From contig CAJUCE010000057.1 of the NCBI GenBank assembly GCA_910584865.1, forward strand, positions 1 to 19,357: 19,357 bases of DNA, in the 5' to 3' direction. The notes under the pieces are model-generated. The model was given only the letters and a program-made list of their open reading frames with translations. It was not told where the DNA came from and made no database searches. Below are positions 1 to 6,890 of this stretch, one piece after another. Origin of the DNA: an uncultured Acetatifactor sp. GTDB taxonomy: Bacteria; Bacillota; Clostridia; Lachnospirales; Lachnospiraceae. Position numbers and translations under genes: made by a program. Position 1 is the first letter of the stretch. Each line of letters begins with the position of its first letter.

Positions 1-133
1 TCAGAAATCAGGTAAGCTGACAGAGGGGTACGTGGACAGGATACTTACTAACCGGTCGGTTCATACCAGAGGTATCAAGGTCATGTTAAAGGATGGGCAG
101 GTAGGCAGGGTACAGCAGATACTGGAGCCGTGA
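1..133 (+). CDS. YwbE family (DUF2196) protein, 3' end only
   Basis: The window begins inside this gene; the frame starting at base 2 gives about 43 C-terminal residues and ends at TGA 131-133. The readable tail includes the phrases SGKLTEGYVDRILT, RGIKVMLKDGQVGR and a terminal QQILEP, which match the small YwbE/DUF2196 family as I know it (a protein of about 65 residues whose conserved part is a G-x-V-x-D-I-L-T stretch followed by H-x-x-G-I-K-V-x-L-x-D-G-Q-V-G-R). The biochemical role of that family is not established. The 5' end lies outside the window, so length and start cannot be judged. It is followed by a tandem repeat array and a weak hairpin, so it is probably the end of its own transcription unit and may be chromosomal or element cargo. 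Confidence 0.7.
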   Translation, partial: QKSGKLTEGYVDRILTNRSVHTRGIKVMLKDGQVGRVQQILEP

Positions 134-145
134 AACAATGACAAA

Positions 146-178
146 GAGAATCTAAAGAGAATCTAAAGAGAATCTAAA
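146..178 (+). repeat. Three tandem 11-base direct repeats (GAGAATCTAAA)
   Basis: GAGAATCTAAA occurs three times without a gap (146-156, 157-167, 168-178), a period close to one helical turn. The core AATCTAAA appears again in inverted orientation as TTTAGATT at 252-259 and far away at 16827-16834. A one-turn spacing is what clustered protein binding sites (operators or replication/partition iterons) look like. No function is shown by the sequence itself. Confidence 0.75.
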
Positions 179-221
179 CGGAAAAAAGAATTGCGGTTTC
201 AGGGAAAGAATGGTAAACTAG

Positions 222-243
222 AACAAACCTGATTTGTTTTATT
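222..243 (+). terminator. Possible weak terminator after the YwbE-like gene
   Basis: AACAAA (222-227) and TTTGTT (233-238) form a six-pair AT-rich stem with a five-base loop, followed by TTTTATT. The stem is weak, so it may also be chance. Confidence 0.3.
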
Positions 244-305
244 CCGAAATCTTTAGATTTGGAAAGATGGGGGAATTCCTGGAAACAGGTCTATGCATAC
301 AGAGT

Positions 306-333
306 AAAAGGGCACCTTGCGGGGTGCTTTTTT
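306..333 (+). terminator. Intrinsic terminator/attenuator before the methyltransferase gene
   Basis: GCACC (312-316) pairs with GGTGC (323-327). The stem extends outward through two G-T pairs and an A-tract against the T-tract 328-333. It lies about 30 bases before the ribosome binding site of the next gene on the same strand, so it would either end upstream transcription or act as an attenuator for the methyltransferase operon. Confidence 0.7.
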
Positions 334-380
334 GTTACCCGTTTTGCGGTCAGGAAATCATATAAAAGGAGGATATTTTT

Positions 381-1460
381 ATGGAGCAACATGTAAAGAA
401 ACAGAATTCATTTTTTCAGACAAGAATGAATCAGGCAAAGCTTGGGGCGTATTATACAGACCCGGCACACTGCCAATGGATTGCTGGGCTTTTGGATTTC
501 CCAGAAAATGAGGAAGTCTGCGGCCTGGAGCCCGCTATCGGTGACGGAAATGCGATTATTACGGTCATGGGGCGCAGAAACAACGAAAACATACATATTT
601 TCGGGGTAGAGTTAAATGAGGCCACAGCAGATATGGCAATCAATCATCCATTGATTGATGAATGTATCTACGGTAATTTTTTGACAGATGCGGTTATCAC
701 AAAAGGCGCATTTTCCTTCTGCTTTGCGAACCCGCCCTATGGGGAAGAAGACGGGGAGAGGCTGGAATGGAGATTTTTCAACAAAATCGTACCATGCCTG
801 AGAGAACAGGGCATCTTTGTTTTTGTCATTCCTTATTATGTAATGGCCGAGCCTATGTTTTTAAAGGCATGGCACACGAATTTTATCACGGAATGCTGCT
901 ACCGTTTTCATGAACAGGAGTATAAAAAGTGGAAGCAGGTGGTCTTGATTGGAAGGAAAGCAGAAAAGCGGCCAATAGATGGGGAGCAGCTGGCAAAGAT
1001 AAAAATGGATATCGACTCTCCGGAGAAAATCCCGCTTTTGCCGACAGGGTATGACGGGAAGAAAATAAGAGTGCTGCCATCTAAGAAAAAAGATATAGCA
1101 GAATTTAAAAACAAAGAATTCAATGCCGAGCGTGCAAAGAGATGTCTGGGAAAGAGTGCGCTTAATGATCTGGTGAAAGAGAAGATAACACAGCAGAAAT
1201 TTATTGCGGATAACCTGAGCAGGCTCCCGATCATGCCAAATGCAGGACAGATGTATCTGATGGCAATATCCGGCGCCGGGCAGGGGCTTGTGGGTTCGGA
1301 AGCGTCCAGTGACCTGCATCTGCAGAGAGGAATGGTTACAAATGTAGAGGAAAGTGAGATGCGGATGGACGAGAATGGCAGAATGGTAGAGGCAGTTCAG
1401 CGATTTTCCAAGGTTGGCTTCCAGATTATTGAAAATAGTGGAATGATACGCAGATTGTAG
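381..1460 (+). CDS. N6-adenine-type DNA methyltransferase-like protein (DUF6094-like)
   Basis: A 359-residue class I SAM-dependent methyltransferase. The SAM-binding motif I is the stretch LEPAIGDGNA at about residues 49-58, an acidic strand end (GVELNE) follows near 75-80, and the catalytic NPPY motif of N6-adenine/N4-cytosine enzymes is at 117-120. That order (SAM motif before NPPY) fits gamma-type adenine methyltransferases. The remaining C-terminal half has no motif I recognise and may give DNA specificity. The start is well set: AAAGGAGG at 365-372, eight bases before ATG 381. The gene stands directly before an SNF2-like helicase, separated by a terminator hairpin. I recognise the general family called DUF6094 in clostridial mobile elements. 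Likely roles are protecting element DNA from host restriction or marking it; there is no restriction nuclease beside it, so a complete restriction-modification system is not supported here. Confidence 0.85.
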   Translation: MEQHVKKQNSFFQTRMNQAKLGAYYTDPAHCQWIAGLLDFPENEEVCGLEPAIGDGNAIITVMGRRNNENIHIFGVELNEATADMAINHPLIDECIYGNFLTDAVITKGAFSFCFANPPYGEEDGERLEWRFFNKIVPCLREQGIFVFVIPYYVMAEPMFLKAWHTNFITECCYRFHEQEYKKWKQVVLIGRKAEKRPIDGEQLAKIKMDIDSPEKIPLLPTGYDGKKIRVLPSKKKDIAEFKNKEFNAERAKRCLGKSALNDLVKEKITQQKFIADNLSRLPIMPNAGQMYLMAISGAGQGLVGSEASSDLHLQRGMVTNVEESEMRMDENGRMVEAVQRFSKVGFQIIENSGMIRRL

Positions 1461-1464
1461 GGAG

Positions 1465-1488
1465 AACAGGCAGGGGCCTGTTTTTTTT
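1465..1488 (+). terminator. Intrinsic terminator between methyltransferase and helicase genes
   Basis: Perfect stem ACAGGC (1466-1471) / GCCTGT (1476-1481), loop AGGG, then eight T. It sits five bases after the methyltransferase stop and four bases before the helicase ribosome binding site GAGGAGG (1492-1498), so it lies inside a co-directional gene run. Confidence 0.85.
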
Positions 1489-1506
1489 AACGAGGAGGAA
1501 AAGAAT

Positions 1507-4500
1507 TTGCATGTAACAGCAGGGAATATAATTACCCATCTATATTATGCAGTAGCGGCGGACGGCAGACTGCTGATCTTGTCAAACTTTAATGAAGATT
1601 TTATGTCTGTGGCGGGTTTATGTGCCAATATCGGCTTAGGGACGGAATCTGTTGCAATCATAGAGAACGGGAAGTATATAGAGACATTTCCGCCGGCAGC
1701 GGAGGTGGATAACTATCAAGTAAAGATACAAAACGGACGCGAGTGTCTGTATCAGGGTGTGAGCCTGTCAAGACTTATCAGTAGAGAATACCTTTTTATT
1801 GAGAAAAAGAACTGGGAAGAGCAGTTGTATGCCTATCTGATGAACCAGTTTGAATTTCCAATCCTGCGCCGCTGGATCCCGTATGTGACAGAGGAAGCCA
1901 TGGCAAAAAAGCTTTTACACATATCGGAGATGAAGGTGATCGGGGAAACAGGGCTGTTTGACGGGTATGAAATCTGGCATTCAGAAATGACAAATGAAGC
2001 GCTTCTTTCCATTCTGCAGGCGGGGCTGTCAGATAAAAAGATCCATATTTCAGAACAGGAGCAGCGGCCACTGGATTTCTCAGATATGGACGATTATTTT
2101 AACAAATACGGGCATACGCTGGTTGATAACCTGGAAAGACTGCTGAAGCCATTGACATCGATGAAGGATAAAGTGGAAGAGCTTACGTTTATCGGCAAGA
2201 GTTTATACCCACAGCAGGCGGCTGTCGTGAACGGCGCGGTTGAATGTCTGAAAAAAAAGAAATATGCATTTCTCATTGAAAGCATGGGAGCAGGCAAGAC
2301 CCTTCAGGGGCTGGGGGTTGCTGAGGCTTTTTTTAACCAGGAGTATCTTAGGAAGCATTCTGAAAAGACCGTAAAGGAGGTTTATACGGACGGCAGGCTG
2401 ATAAAGTTCAGGGTTATCATCATGTGTCCGGCGCATCTGGTACATAAATGGGAGGAATTTATCTATGAAGAAAGTCCTTATGCGAAGGTAGAGATTATTG
2501 AAAAGCTGTCACAGCTGACTGCGCTCAGGAAAAAGGGGAAAACTCCGGCAGGGAAAGAGTATTATATAGTCGGGAAAGACACTGGGAAATTATCCTATGC
2601 CTATATGCCGACTCCAACCCAAATAAAGGTTAAGAAGCCTAAAGTGCCTGTATGCAGCCATTGTGAGAAGGAGTTTCCGGCTGACCTGCGGTCATCTTGT
2701 GGGTGCGGGTGCCGTAAATGGGAACTGATGGAACAAAGAGAGGCCGTAAAGGGGATGATATGTCCGAAATGCGGTGAAATACTTCTGGCTGCAGACGGAT
2801 CGGGAAGTATTGATGAGACGACAGGTGAATACAGAGTCCTGATGCCGGAGAATTTTGCCCAGCAGAACAGTGCGAACCGTTTCTGCCGGTGCTGCGGGGA
2901 GATTCTGTGGATGCCGGCCTGTGAACCGGTTGACAACAGGATTATGTATTGGAAGCCGAAGGAAAAGCCAAAGAAATGGAAGAAAATATCACACTATGCG
3001 AACCGTGCCATGAAAGGCAGAAAATCTGTATGGGTTATGAAGGACAGAGAAATGCTGTACAAGGAGCTCAATCAGCTTACAGACGAAGAGATAGAGGAGA
3101 TGGACATCTATGGGCCAAGGCGCTTTGGACTGACACGTTATATCAAAAAGTATCTGGCCGGGTATTTTGATCTGGCGATTTTTGATGAAGTACAGTCTTA
3201 CAAGGCAGGCGGGAGCGCACAGGGATATGCCATGCACGACCTGATAAAGGCAAGCAGGAAACAGCTGGCACTGACAGGAACAATAGCAGGAGGATATGCA
3301 TCGGATCTTTTTTATACGCTGTTCAGGCTGGATCCTGGCAGGATGCGGGCAAAAGGCTATCGGTACAGCAGTGCGGGAGAAAGGAGGTTTGTTGAAAAAT
3401 ACGGAACGGTGGAAACGGTCTATGAAATCAAGGAAGGGGGGAATTACCATTCAATGTCGCGCGGGCGGGTGATAACACCGCAGCGCTGTCTGCCGGGCAT
3501 ATCCGTGCTGATCTTTACAGAATTTTTGCTGGACACGTCCTTGTTCCTGGATCTCTCAGACCTGAGCAGATATCTTCCGAAGCTATATGAAGATGTGGTC
3601 ATCGTGCCTTTGGAGAGCCGGATATATGAGGAGTATTGCCGGGTAAGGGCATGCATGAAGGAGGAAATGAAAGAGAGGAGCGGAAAACTAATTATGGGGA
3701 GTTTTCTGCAGTTTTCTCTTTCTTATACGGATATGCCGTATAACCGCGGACCGATACTTTCCCCTGCGACAGGGGAGATGATTGTAGAACCGGAAGACTT
3801 AAGCTGCCTGATAGAAGAGGGAAAGCTTCTTAATAAAGAGCAGAAGCTGAAAGAGATTGTAAGCAGGGAGCTTGGCGAAGGAAGAAATTGCTTTATCTAC
3901 TGTGAGTATACCGGAGAACGGGAAAGATCCATATCCTATCGGCTAAAGGATGTTTTAGAACAAACCTGCGGCCTGTGCGGGTATGAGGTGGTTGTGATAG
4001 AAAGCGCATATCCCGCCGCGGTAAAAAGGGAGGAGTGGATGCACCAGAAGGCTGCGGAAGGCGCCAGGGTGTTCATCACAAATGCGAAATGTGTTTCAAC
4101 CGGACTCGATTTTGCATTTGTTTATCAAGGAAAAAAATATAACTATCCGACAATTATATTTTACCAGCTTGGGTATGACATGATTACAATCTGGCAGAGC
4201 AGCCGCAGGCATTACCGGCTGAACCAGACAGAAGAATGCAGGACATACTATCTGGTTTCAGAGAGGACCATTCAGATGGATGCCGTTGAGCTGGTGGCGA
4301 CGAAGGAGGTTGCGACCAGTTCCATACAGGGACATTTCTCGGCGGAAGGGCTGTACACAATGGCACGCGGGATAGACCCGCGCGTAATCCTTGCGCAGTC
4401 TGTAGCGGATAAAAGCGAAAAGAAAGAGCAGGGATTAAGGAAGATGATGGATGTCCTGAATGAACGGAACAACCAGGGCCGGGAAACGGCCAGCTATAAA

Positions 4501-4734
4501 AAGATGATGGTTTTTTCTGAACTGACGGGTTTAAGCGAAGTCCCCGTCCTGGATGACCCGTTCGGCGAATATGAAGCAGCTACGGGACGGGACATACTGG
4601 ATCTGGTTTTTGCTTTCGACAACCATAATGCAGGGGAGCCGGAGGATATCACCCTTAAGCAGGAAGAAACAGTGGATTCGGAAGAGCCGGAGGATACAGA
4701 GCTGAAAGAACTTTTAGAGTTATTATTTTTTTAG
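1507..4734 (+). CDS. SNF2-like (superfamily 2) DEAD/DEAH helicase with zinc-ribbon insert
   Basis: A 1075-residue superfamily 2 ATPase. Walker A is ESMGAGKT at residues 258-265; motif Ia-like IIMCPAHLVHKW follows; the Walker B box reads DEVQ at 560-563; motif III is LTGT at 589-592; and the C-terminal lobe carries a motif VI-like stretch QSSRRHYR at 897-904 (Q-x-x-R-R-x-x-R pattern). Between Walker A and Walker B lies an insert with cysteine pairs near 383/386, 419/422 and 460-463, typical of zinc ribbons. Roughly 250 residues before Walker A are unassigned. The start is TTG 1507, with GAGGAGG at 1492-1498 eight bases upstream; the nearby ATG 1511 is in another frame. Neighbours are a DNA methyltransferase and a sliding-clamp-like gene, so it probably translocates on element DNA. 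The methylase-helicase pair recalls, by inference only, the phage P1 DarB-type anti-restriction protein, which joins both activities in one chain. A role in replication is equally possible. Confidence 0.88.
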   Translation: MHVTAGNIITHLYYAVAADGRLLILSNFNEDFMSVAGLCANIGLGTESVAIIENGKYIETFPPAAEVDNYQVKIQNGRECLYQGVSLSRLISREYLFIEKKNWEEQLYAYLMNQFEFPILRRWIPYVTEEAMAKKLLHISEMKVIGETGLFDGYEIWHSEMTNEALLSILQAGLSDKKIHISEQEQRPLDFSDMDDYFNKYGHTLVDNLERLLKPLTSMKDKVEELTFIGKSLYPQQAAVVNGAVECLKKKKYAFLIESMGAGKTLQGLGVAEAFFNQEYLRKHSEKTVKEVYTDGRLIKFRVIIMCPAHLVHKWEEFIYEESPYAKVEIIEKLSQLTALRKKGKTPAGKEYYIVGKDTGKLSYAYMPTPTQIKVKKPKVPVCSHCEKEFPADLRSSCGCGCRKWELMEQREAVKGMICPKCGEILLAADGSGSIDETTGEYRVLMPENFAQQNSANRFCRCCGEILWMPACEPVDNRIMYWKPKEKPKKWKKISHYANRAMKGRKSVWVMKDREMLYKELNQLTDEEIEEMDIYGPRRFGLTRYIKKYLAGYFDLAIFDEVQSYKAGGSAQGYAMHDLIKASRKQLALTGTIAGGYASDLFYTLFRLDPGRMRAKGYRYSSAGERRFVEKYGTVETVYEIKEGGNYHSMSRGRVITPQRCLPGISVLIFTEFLLDTSLFLDLSDLSRYLPKLYEDVVIVPLESRIYEEYCRVRACMKEEMKERSGKLIMGSFLQFSLSYTDMPYNRGPILSPATGEMIVEPEDLSCLIEEGKLLNKEQKLKEIVSRELGEGRNCFIYCEYTGERERSISYRLKDVLEQTCGLCGYEVVVIESAYPAAVKREEWMHQKAAEGARVFITNAKCVSTGLDFAFVYQGKKYNYPTIIFYQLGYDMITIWQSSRRHYRLNQTEECRTYYLVSERTIQMDAVELVATKEVATSSIQGHFSAEGLYTMARGIDPRVILAQSVADKSEKKEQGLRKMMDVLNERNNQGRETASYKKMMVFSELTGLSEVPVLDDPFGEYEAATGRDILDLVFAFDNHNAGEPEDITLKQEETVDSEEPEDTELKELLELLFF

Positions 4735-4748
4735 GAGGATAAGATATT

Positions 4749-5918
4749 ATGTTTAAAATGAAAGTACACAGCGGGGCATTTGTAGAAACCATGAGAAAGG
4801 TATCAATCGGAATACCCGTATCAAGCCAAAAAGGTGAAAGTGACGGGGTAAAGATTGTTTTTTACAAATCGATTAAGGGAATGCCGGATATGAGCAAGGG
4901 GATCTTCCTTGCCTTTGACGGGAAGGTTCAGGCAGTTAGCTCTATGGATATCAGTAATGTAACTGCTGATGTAGAAGAAGCGGAGGTACATATCAGCGGG
5001 AAGAAAGCGCTTGCTGCTGCAAATGCGTATGCGGCGCTGGATATGGCCCTTGAAATCGAGATTGACAAGGATGTGAAGATTTCCGCGGCAGGAAATAAAG
5101 TAACCCTCCCGCTTGGCCAGAAAATCGTGGCGTTAAAGCCGGATGGCCGGCTCCTGCAGGAAATTGAGATGCATACGGAGGATTTTATCAATTTCGTGAA
5201 CTTTGCCTCCAGCTGCTATGGGGAAGAAAAAGGTAGCCGCGGTCTGCATTGCGTTGGAATCCGTATAGATCCGGAAAAGAAGGTCATGATAGGGGCAAGC
5301 AGCAACGGTACCCGCTGCGCTTATGCAGAATCCCAGAATGTCACGTTCCGCCCGGTTAAAAATAAAGAGGAAGGGGCGGCCGACAATAAAGTCATTACTG
5401 TGGTGATAGAGGGGAAGACTTTGAGAAACGCAGTAAAGAATCTGGAGAAGAAGAAGGTGACCATAGGGATTGACGCGAAAATGCTGCGGATAAAATGCGG
5501 CAGCGATGTGGTTATGATCATGACACAGGAGATTCCGTTTCCGATGGATGCGATACTGCAGGTGATGGACAGGACTAAGCGGGTGGGAGCGTGGAAAGCC
5601 CGGCTGACCAATGTTCTTCAGGCGCTTGCAATCTATGAAATTACAATGGAGACACCCTGGCTGGAAATTAAAAAGCAGGGGGAGACGCAGGTAATCCTGC
5701 AGGGAAAGGACGAGCAGTCAAATGCCGCTGTAATCTGTGCACAGGATGGGGACATACAGACAGTGGCAGTAAATGAAAAAGAATTCAAGAACAGCCTGTC
5801 CGTTTTTTCAAAAGAAAAGGATATTATCATAGAAACGATGTCGGATAAGATGCCGATTGTGATGCGTCAGCATGAAGATGATAAGAATAAGATTTTTCTG
5901 ATGCCGGTTTCAGAATAA
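4749..5918 (+). CDS. DNA polymerase III beta sliding clamp-like protein (divergent DnaN)
   Basis: A 389-residue protein, close to the usual 365-380 residues of bacterial DnaN. What suggests a clamp: a start of alternating beta strands and one long helix; a middle segment (about 218-280) running EGKTLRNAVKNLEKK, then strands ending in a QEIPFPMDAILQ stretch, as in the second clamp domain where a helix is followed by a strand and an F-P turn; and a final KIFLMPVSE, similar to the clamp C-terminal strand ending in M-P. Overall identity to cellular DnaN seems low, so this rests on pattern reading. If right, it would encircle DNA and tether a polymerase, methyltransferase or helicase. AGGAGG at 4733-4738 overlaps the stop of the helicase gene and lies ten bases before ATG, so the two are co-expressed. 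The alternative is an unrelated beta-rich protein. Confidence 0.6.
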   Translation: MFKMKVHSGAFVETMRKVSIGIPVSSQKGESDGVKIVFYKSIKGMPDMSKGIFLAFDGKVQAVSSMDISNVTADVEEAEVHISGKKALAAANAYAALDMALEIEIDKDVKISAAGNKVTLPLGQKIVALKPDGRLLQEIEMHTEDFINFVNFASSCYGEEKGSRGLHCVGIRIDPEKKVMIGASSNGTRCAYAESQNVTFRPVKNKEEGAADNKVITVVIEGKTLRNAVKNLEKKKVTIGIDAKMLRIKCGSDVVMIMTQEIPFPMDAILQVMDRTKRVGAWKARLTNVLQALAIYEITMETPWLEIKKQGETQVILQGKDEQSNAAVICAQDGDIQTVAVNEKEFKNSLSVFSKEKDIIIETMSDKMPIVMRQHEDDKNKIFLMPVSE

Positions 5919-5947
5919 AACGGCGTATATTATCTGTTTGTTAATTT

Positions 5948-5985
5948 TTTACCAAAATGGGAGAATTTGTACTATATTGGGAGAA
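5948..5985 (+). promoter_or_regulatory. Possible promoter flanked by a 20-base-spaced direct repeat
   Basis: TTTACC (5948-5953) and TACTAT (5970-5975), with a 16-base spacer, each match the -35/-10 consensus in four of six positions. The word TGGGAGAA occurs at 5958-5965 and again at 5978-5985, exactly 20 bases (two helical turns) apart and on either side of the putative -10 box, as binding sites of a dimeric regulator would. The promoter match alone is weak. Confidence 0.35.
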
Positions 5986-6032
5986 AAAGGATTCATTTGT
6001 AGATTCCTTATATTTCCGGCTATGTGCGTAGC

Positions 6033-6061
6033 TTGCAGTTATCTACTTTTTCGTTTATGAT
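6033..6061 (+). promoter_or_regulatory. Candidate promoter of the type IV secretion operon
   Basis: TTGCAG (6033-6038), a 17-base spacer, and TATGAT (6056-6061, five of six matches to the -10 consensus). The position fits an operon whose first gene starts at 6122. Upstream, GTAGAT (5999-6004) and ATCTAC (6040-6045) form an outer inverted repeat around a small inner hairpin (GCTA-TGTGCG-TAGC), which overlaps the -35 box and might be regulatory. Confidence 0.4.
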
Positions 6062-6121
6062 TTGGATAAGGATAAACACATGTGATTTATACAAATTTCA
6101 TATAATGGAGGAGGCTTGCAC

Positions 6122-6490
6122 TTGAAGATTTTTTGTGTAGCCGAACGACTTGCTGTCCCTGCGAGGAGGCTGGGCGTTATGGCTCTGGCTGCGTCAGCAT
6201 CGGAGTGGGACTTTATGACAAGCAGTCCCGGTGAATCCGGGGTCTTTAATTCTTTGATCGCAAAGATGAAGGATATTGGGGCTTCCGGATATGAACTGAT
6301 GTTGACACTGGGCATTATAGGGCTTGTTTTCTCAATCATCTTTACGGCGGTATCGCTTCTGCTTACAAGCAATGCCCAGAAGAAAGAGGAGAAAAAGAGC
6401 CATGCGTTAGTCATATGTTTAGCCGGAATTGTTATTTTTTCAGTTTTTAGCATCATCGGGTTTTTTAAGTCGATTGGCACAGGTTTATAA
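6122..6490 (+). CDS. Small two-helix membrane protein, possible VirB2/TrbC-like pilin
   Basis: A 122-residue protein. I place the start at TTG 6122 because GGAGGAGG at 6107-6114 is seven bases before it; the TTG at 6116 would be only one base away. The N-terminus (basic residues, then VMALAASASEW) resembles a signal peptide. Two hydrophobic helices (about 58-81 and 95-115) are separated by a short lysine/glutamate-rich loop (NAQKKEEKKSHA), the topology of VirB2/TrbC pilins. It is similar in its C-terminal 70 residues to the lipoprotein gene two genes downstream: both have a S-x-x-E-L, then G-I-x-G-x-V-F-S, then a charged loop and F-S-I/F-x-x-F-K pattern, so they are probably paralogues. It is the first gene of the mating-channel operon, and a strong terminator directly follows, which may give it higher expression than the rest. 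Pilin identity is inference. Confidence 0.65.
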   Translation: MKIFCVAERLAVPARRLGVMALAASASEWDFMTSSPGESGVFNSLIAKMKDIGASGYELMLTLGIIGLVFSIIFTAVSLLLTSNAQKKEEKKSHALVICLAGIVIFSVFSIIGFFKSIGTGL

Positions 6491-6494
6491 CATG

Positions 6495-6521
6495 ACAGGA
6501 CCTCCGGGTCCTGTTTTTTTT
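6495..6521 (+). terminator. Strong intrinsic terminator inside the secretion operon
   Basis: Perfect eight-pair stem ACAGGACC (6495-6502) / GGTCCTGT (6507-6514) with loop TCCG, then a run of eight T. It lies four bases after the stop of the small membrane protein and five bases before the GGAGG of the PrgI-like gene. Confidence 0.88.
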
Positions 6522-6539
6522 CATTTGGAGGTGGAAGAG

Positions 6540-6890
6540 ATGTCCAGGTTAGGTGTATTCCCGATACCGGGGGAATTTAAGAGTGAGGACAGATGGTTCC
6601 GGTATTTTAACAGAAAACAGGCGCTGGTGCTGGTAGTCAGCGGAATCATTGACTATAGGGTGCTTATGGGGGCAAGTGCGAAGGGGATGCTGGTTCCTGC
6701 ACTTATAGTCATGATATTTTTAACCCTGCTGGTGATGGGGATCGTCATGATCCGCCTGCCGGTGGATGCAATGTTCTTAGCCGGCGGAGGGATCACGATT
6801 GATGAATTGATCTTCCGGATTTTCTACCGGATGATACACGGGGAGATTTATGTAAAAAATTATGACGGTAGAGACGGGGAAGAACTATGA
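6540..6890 (+). CDS. PrgI family protein (type IV secretion membrane component)
   Basis: A 116-residue protein. The start ATG 6540 has GGAGG at 6527-6531, eight bases upstream; a longer reading frame opening at 6429 would run through the terminator and overlap the preceding gene, so I reject that start. The N-terminus reads VFPIPGEFKSEDRWF, followed by a Q-A-L-V-L-V-V-S hydrophobic segment, a second one (LVPALIVMIFLTLLVMGIV) and a cytosolic tail containing DELIFRIFYR and IYVKNY. The short N-terminal P-x-x-x-x-E/D-x-x-x-x-x-x-x-R-Q region before two close membrane helices is the PrgI pattern of enterococcal pCF10 and related Gram-positive conjugation systems, where PrgI acts beside the VirB4 ATPase as a VirB3-like inner channel part. 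Its stop overlaps the next start (ATGA at 6887-6890). Confidence 0.75.
   Translation: MSRLGVFPIPGEFKSEDRWFRYFNRKQALVLVVSGIIDYRVLMGASAKGMLVPALIVMIFLTLLVMGIVMIRLPVDAMFLAGGGITIDELIFRIFYRMIHGEIYVKNYDGRDGEEL

Noticed and set aside
146..178. Short tandem repeats considered as a CRISPR array
   Set aside because: The units are 11 bases with no spacers and no cas genes are present.
317..511. 64-codon plus-strand frame overlapping the methyltransferase start
   Set aside because: It begins within the terminator hairpin, has no ribosome binding site and overlaps the methyltransferase gene, which has one.
861..1319. 152-codon minus-strand frame inside the methyltransferase gene
   Set aside because: It lies wholly within a motif-bearing plus-strand gene, has no ribosome binding site I can see and its translation looks like antisense of coding sequence (cysteine-, phenylalanine- and histidine-rich).
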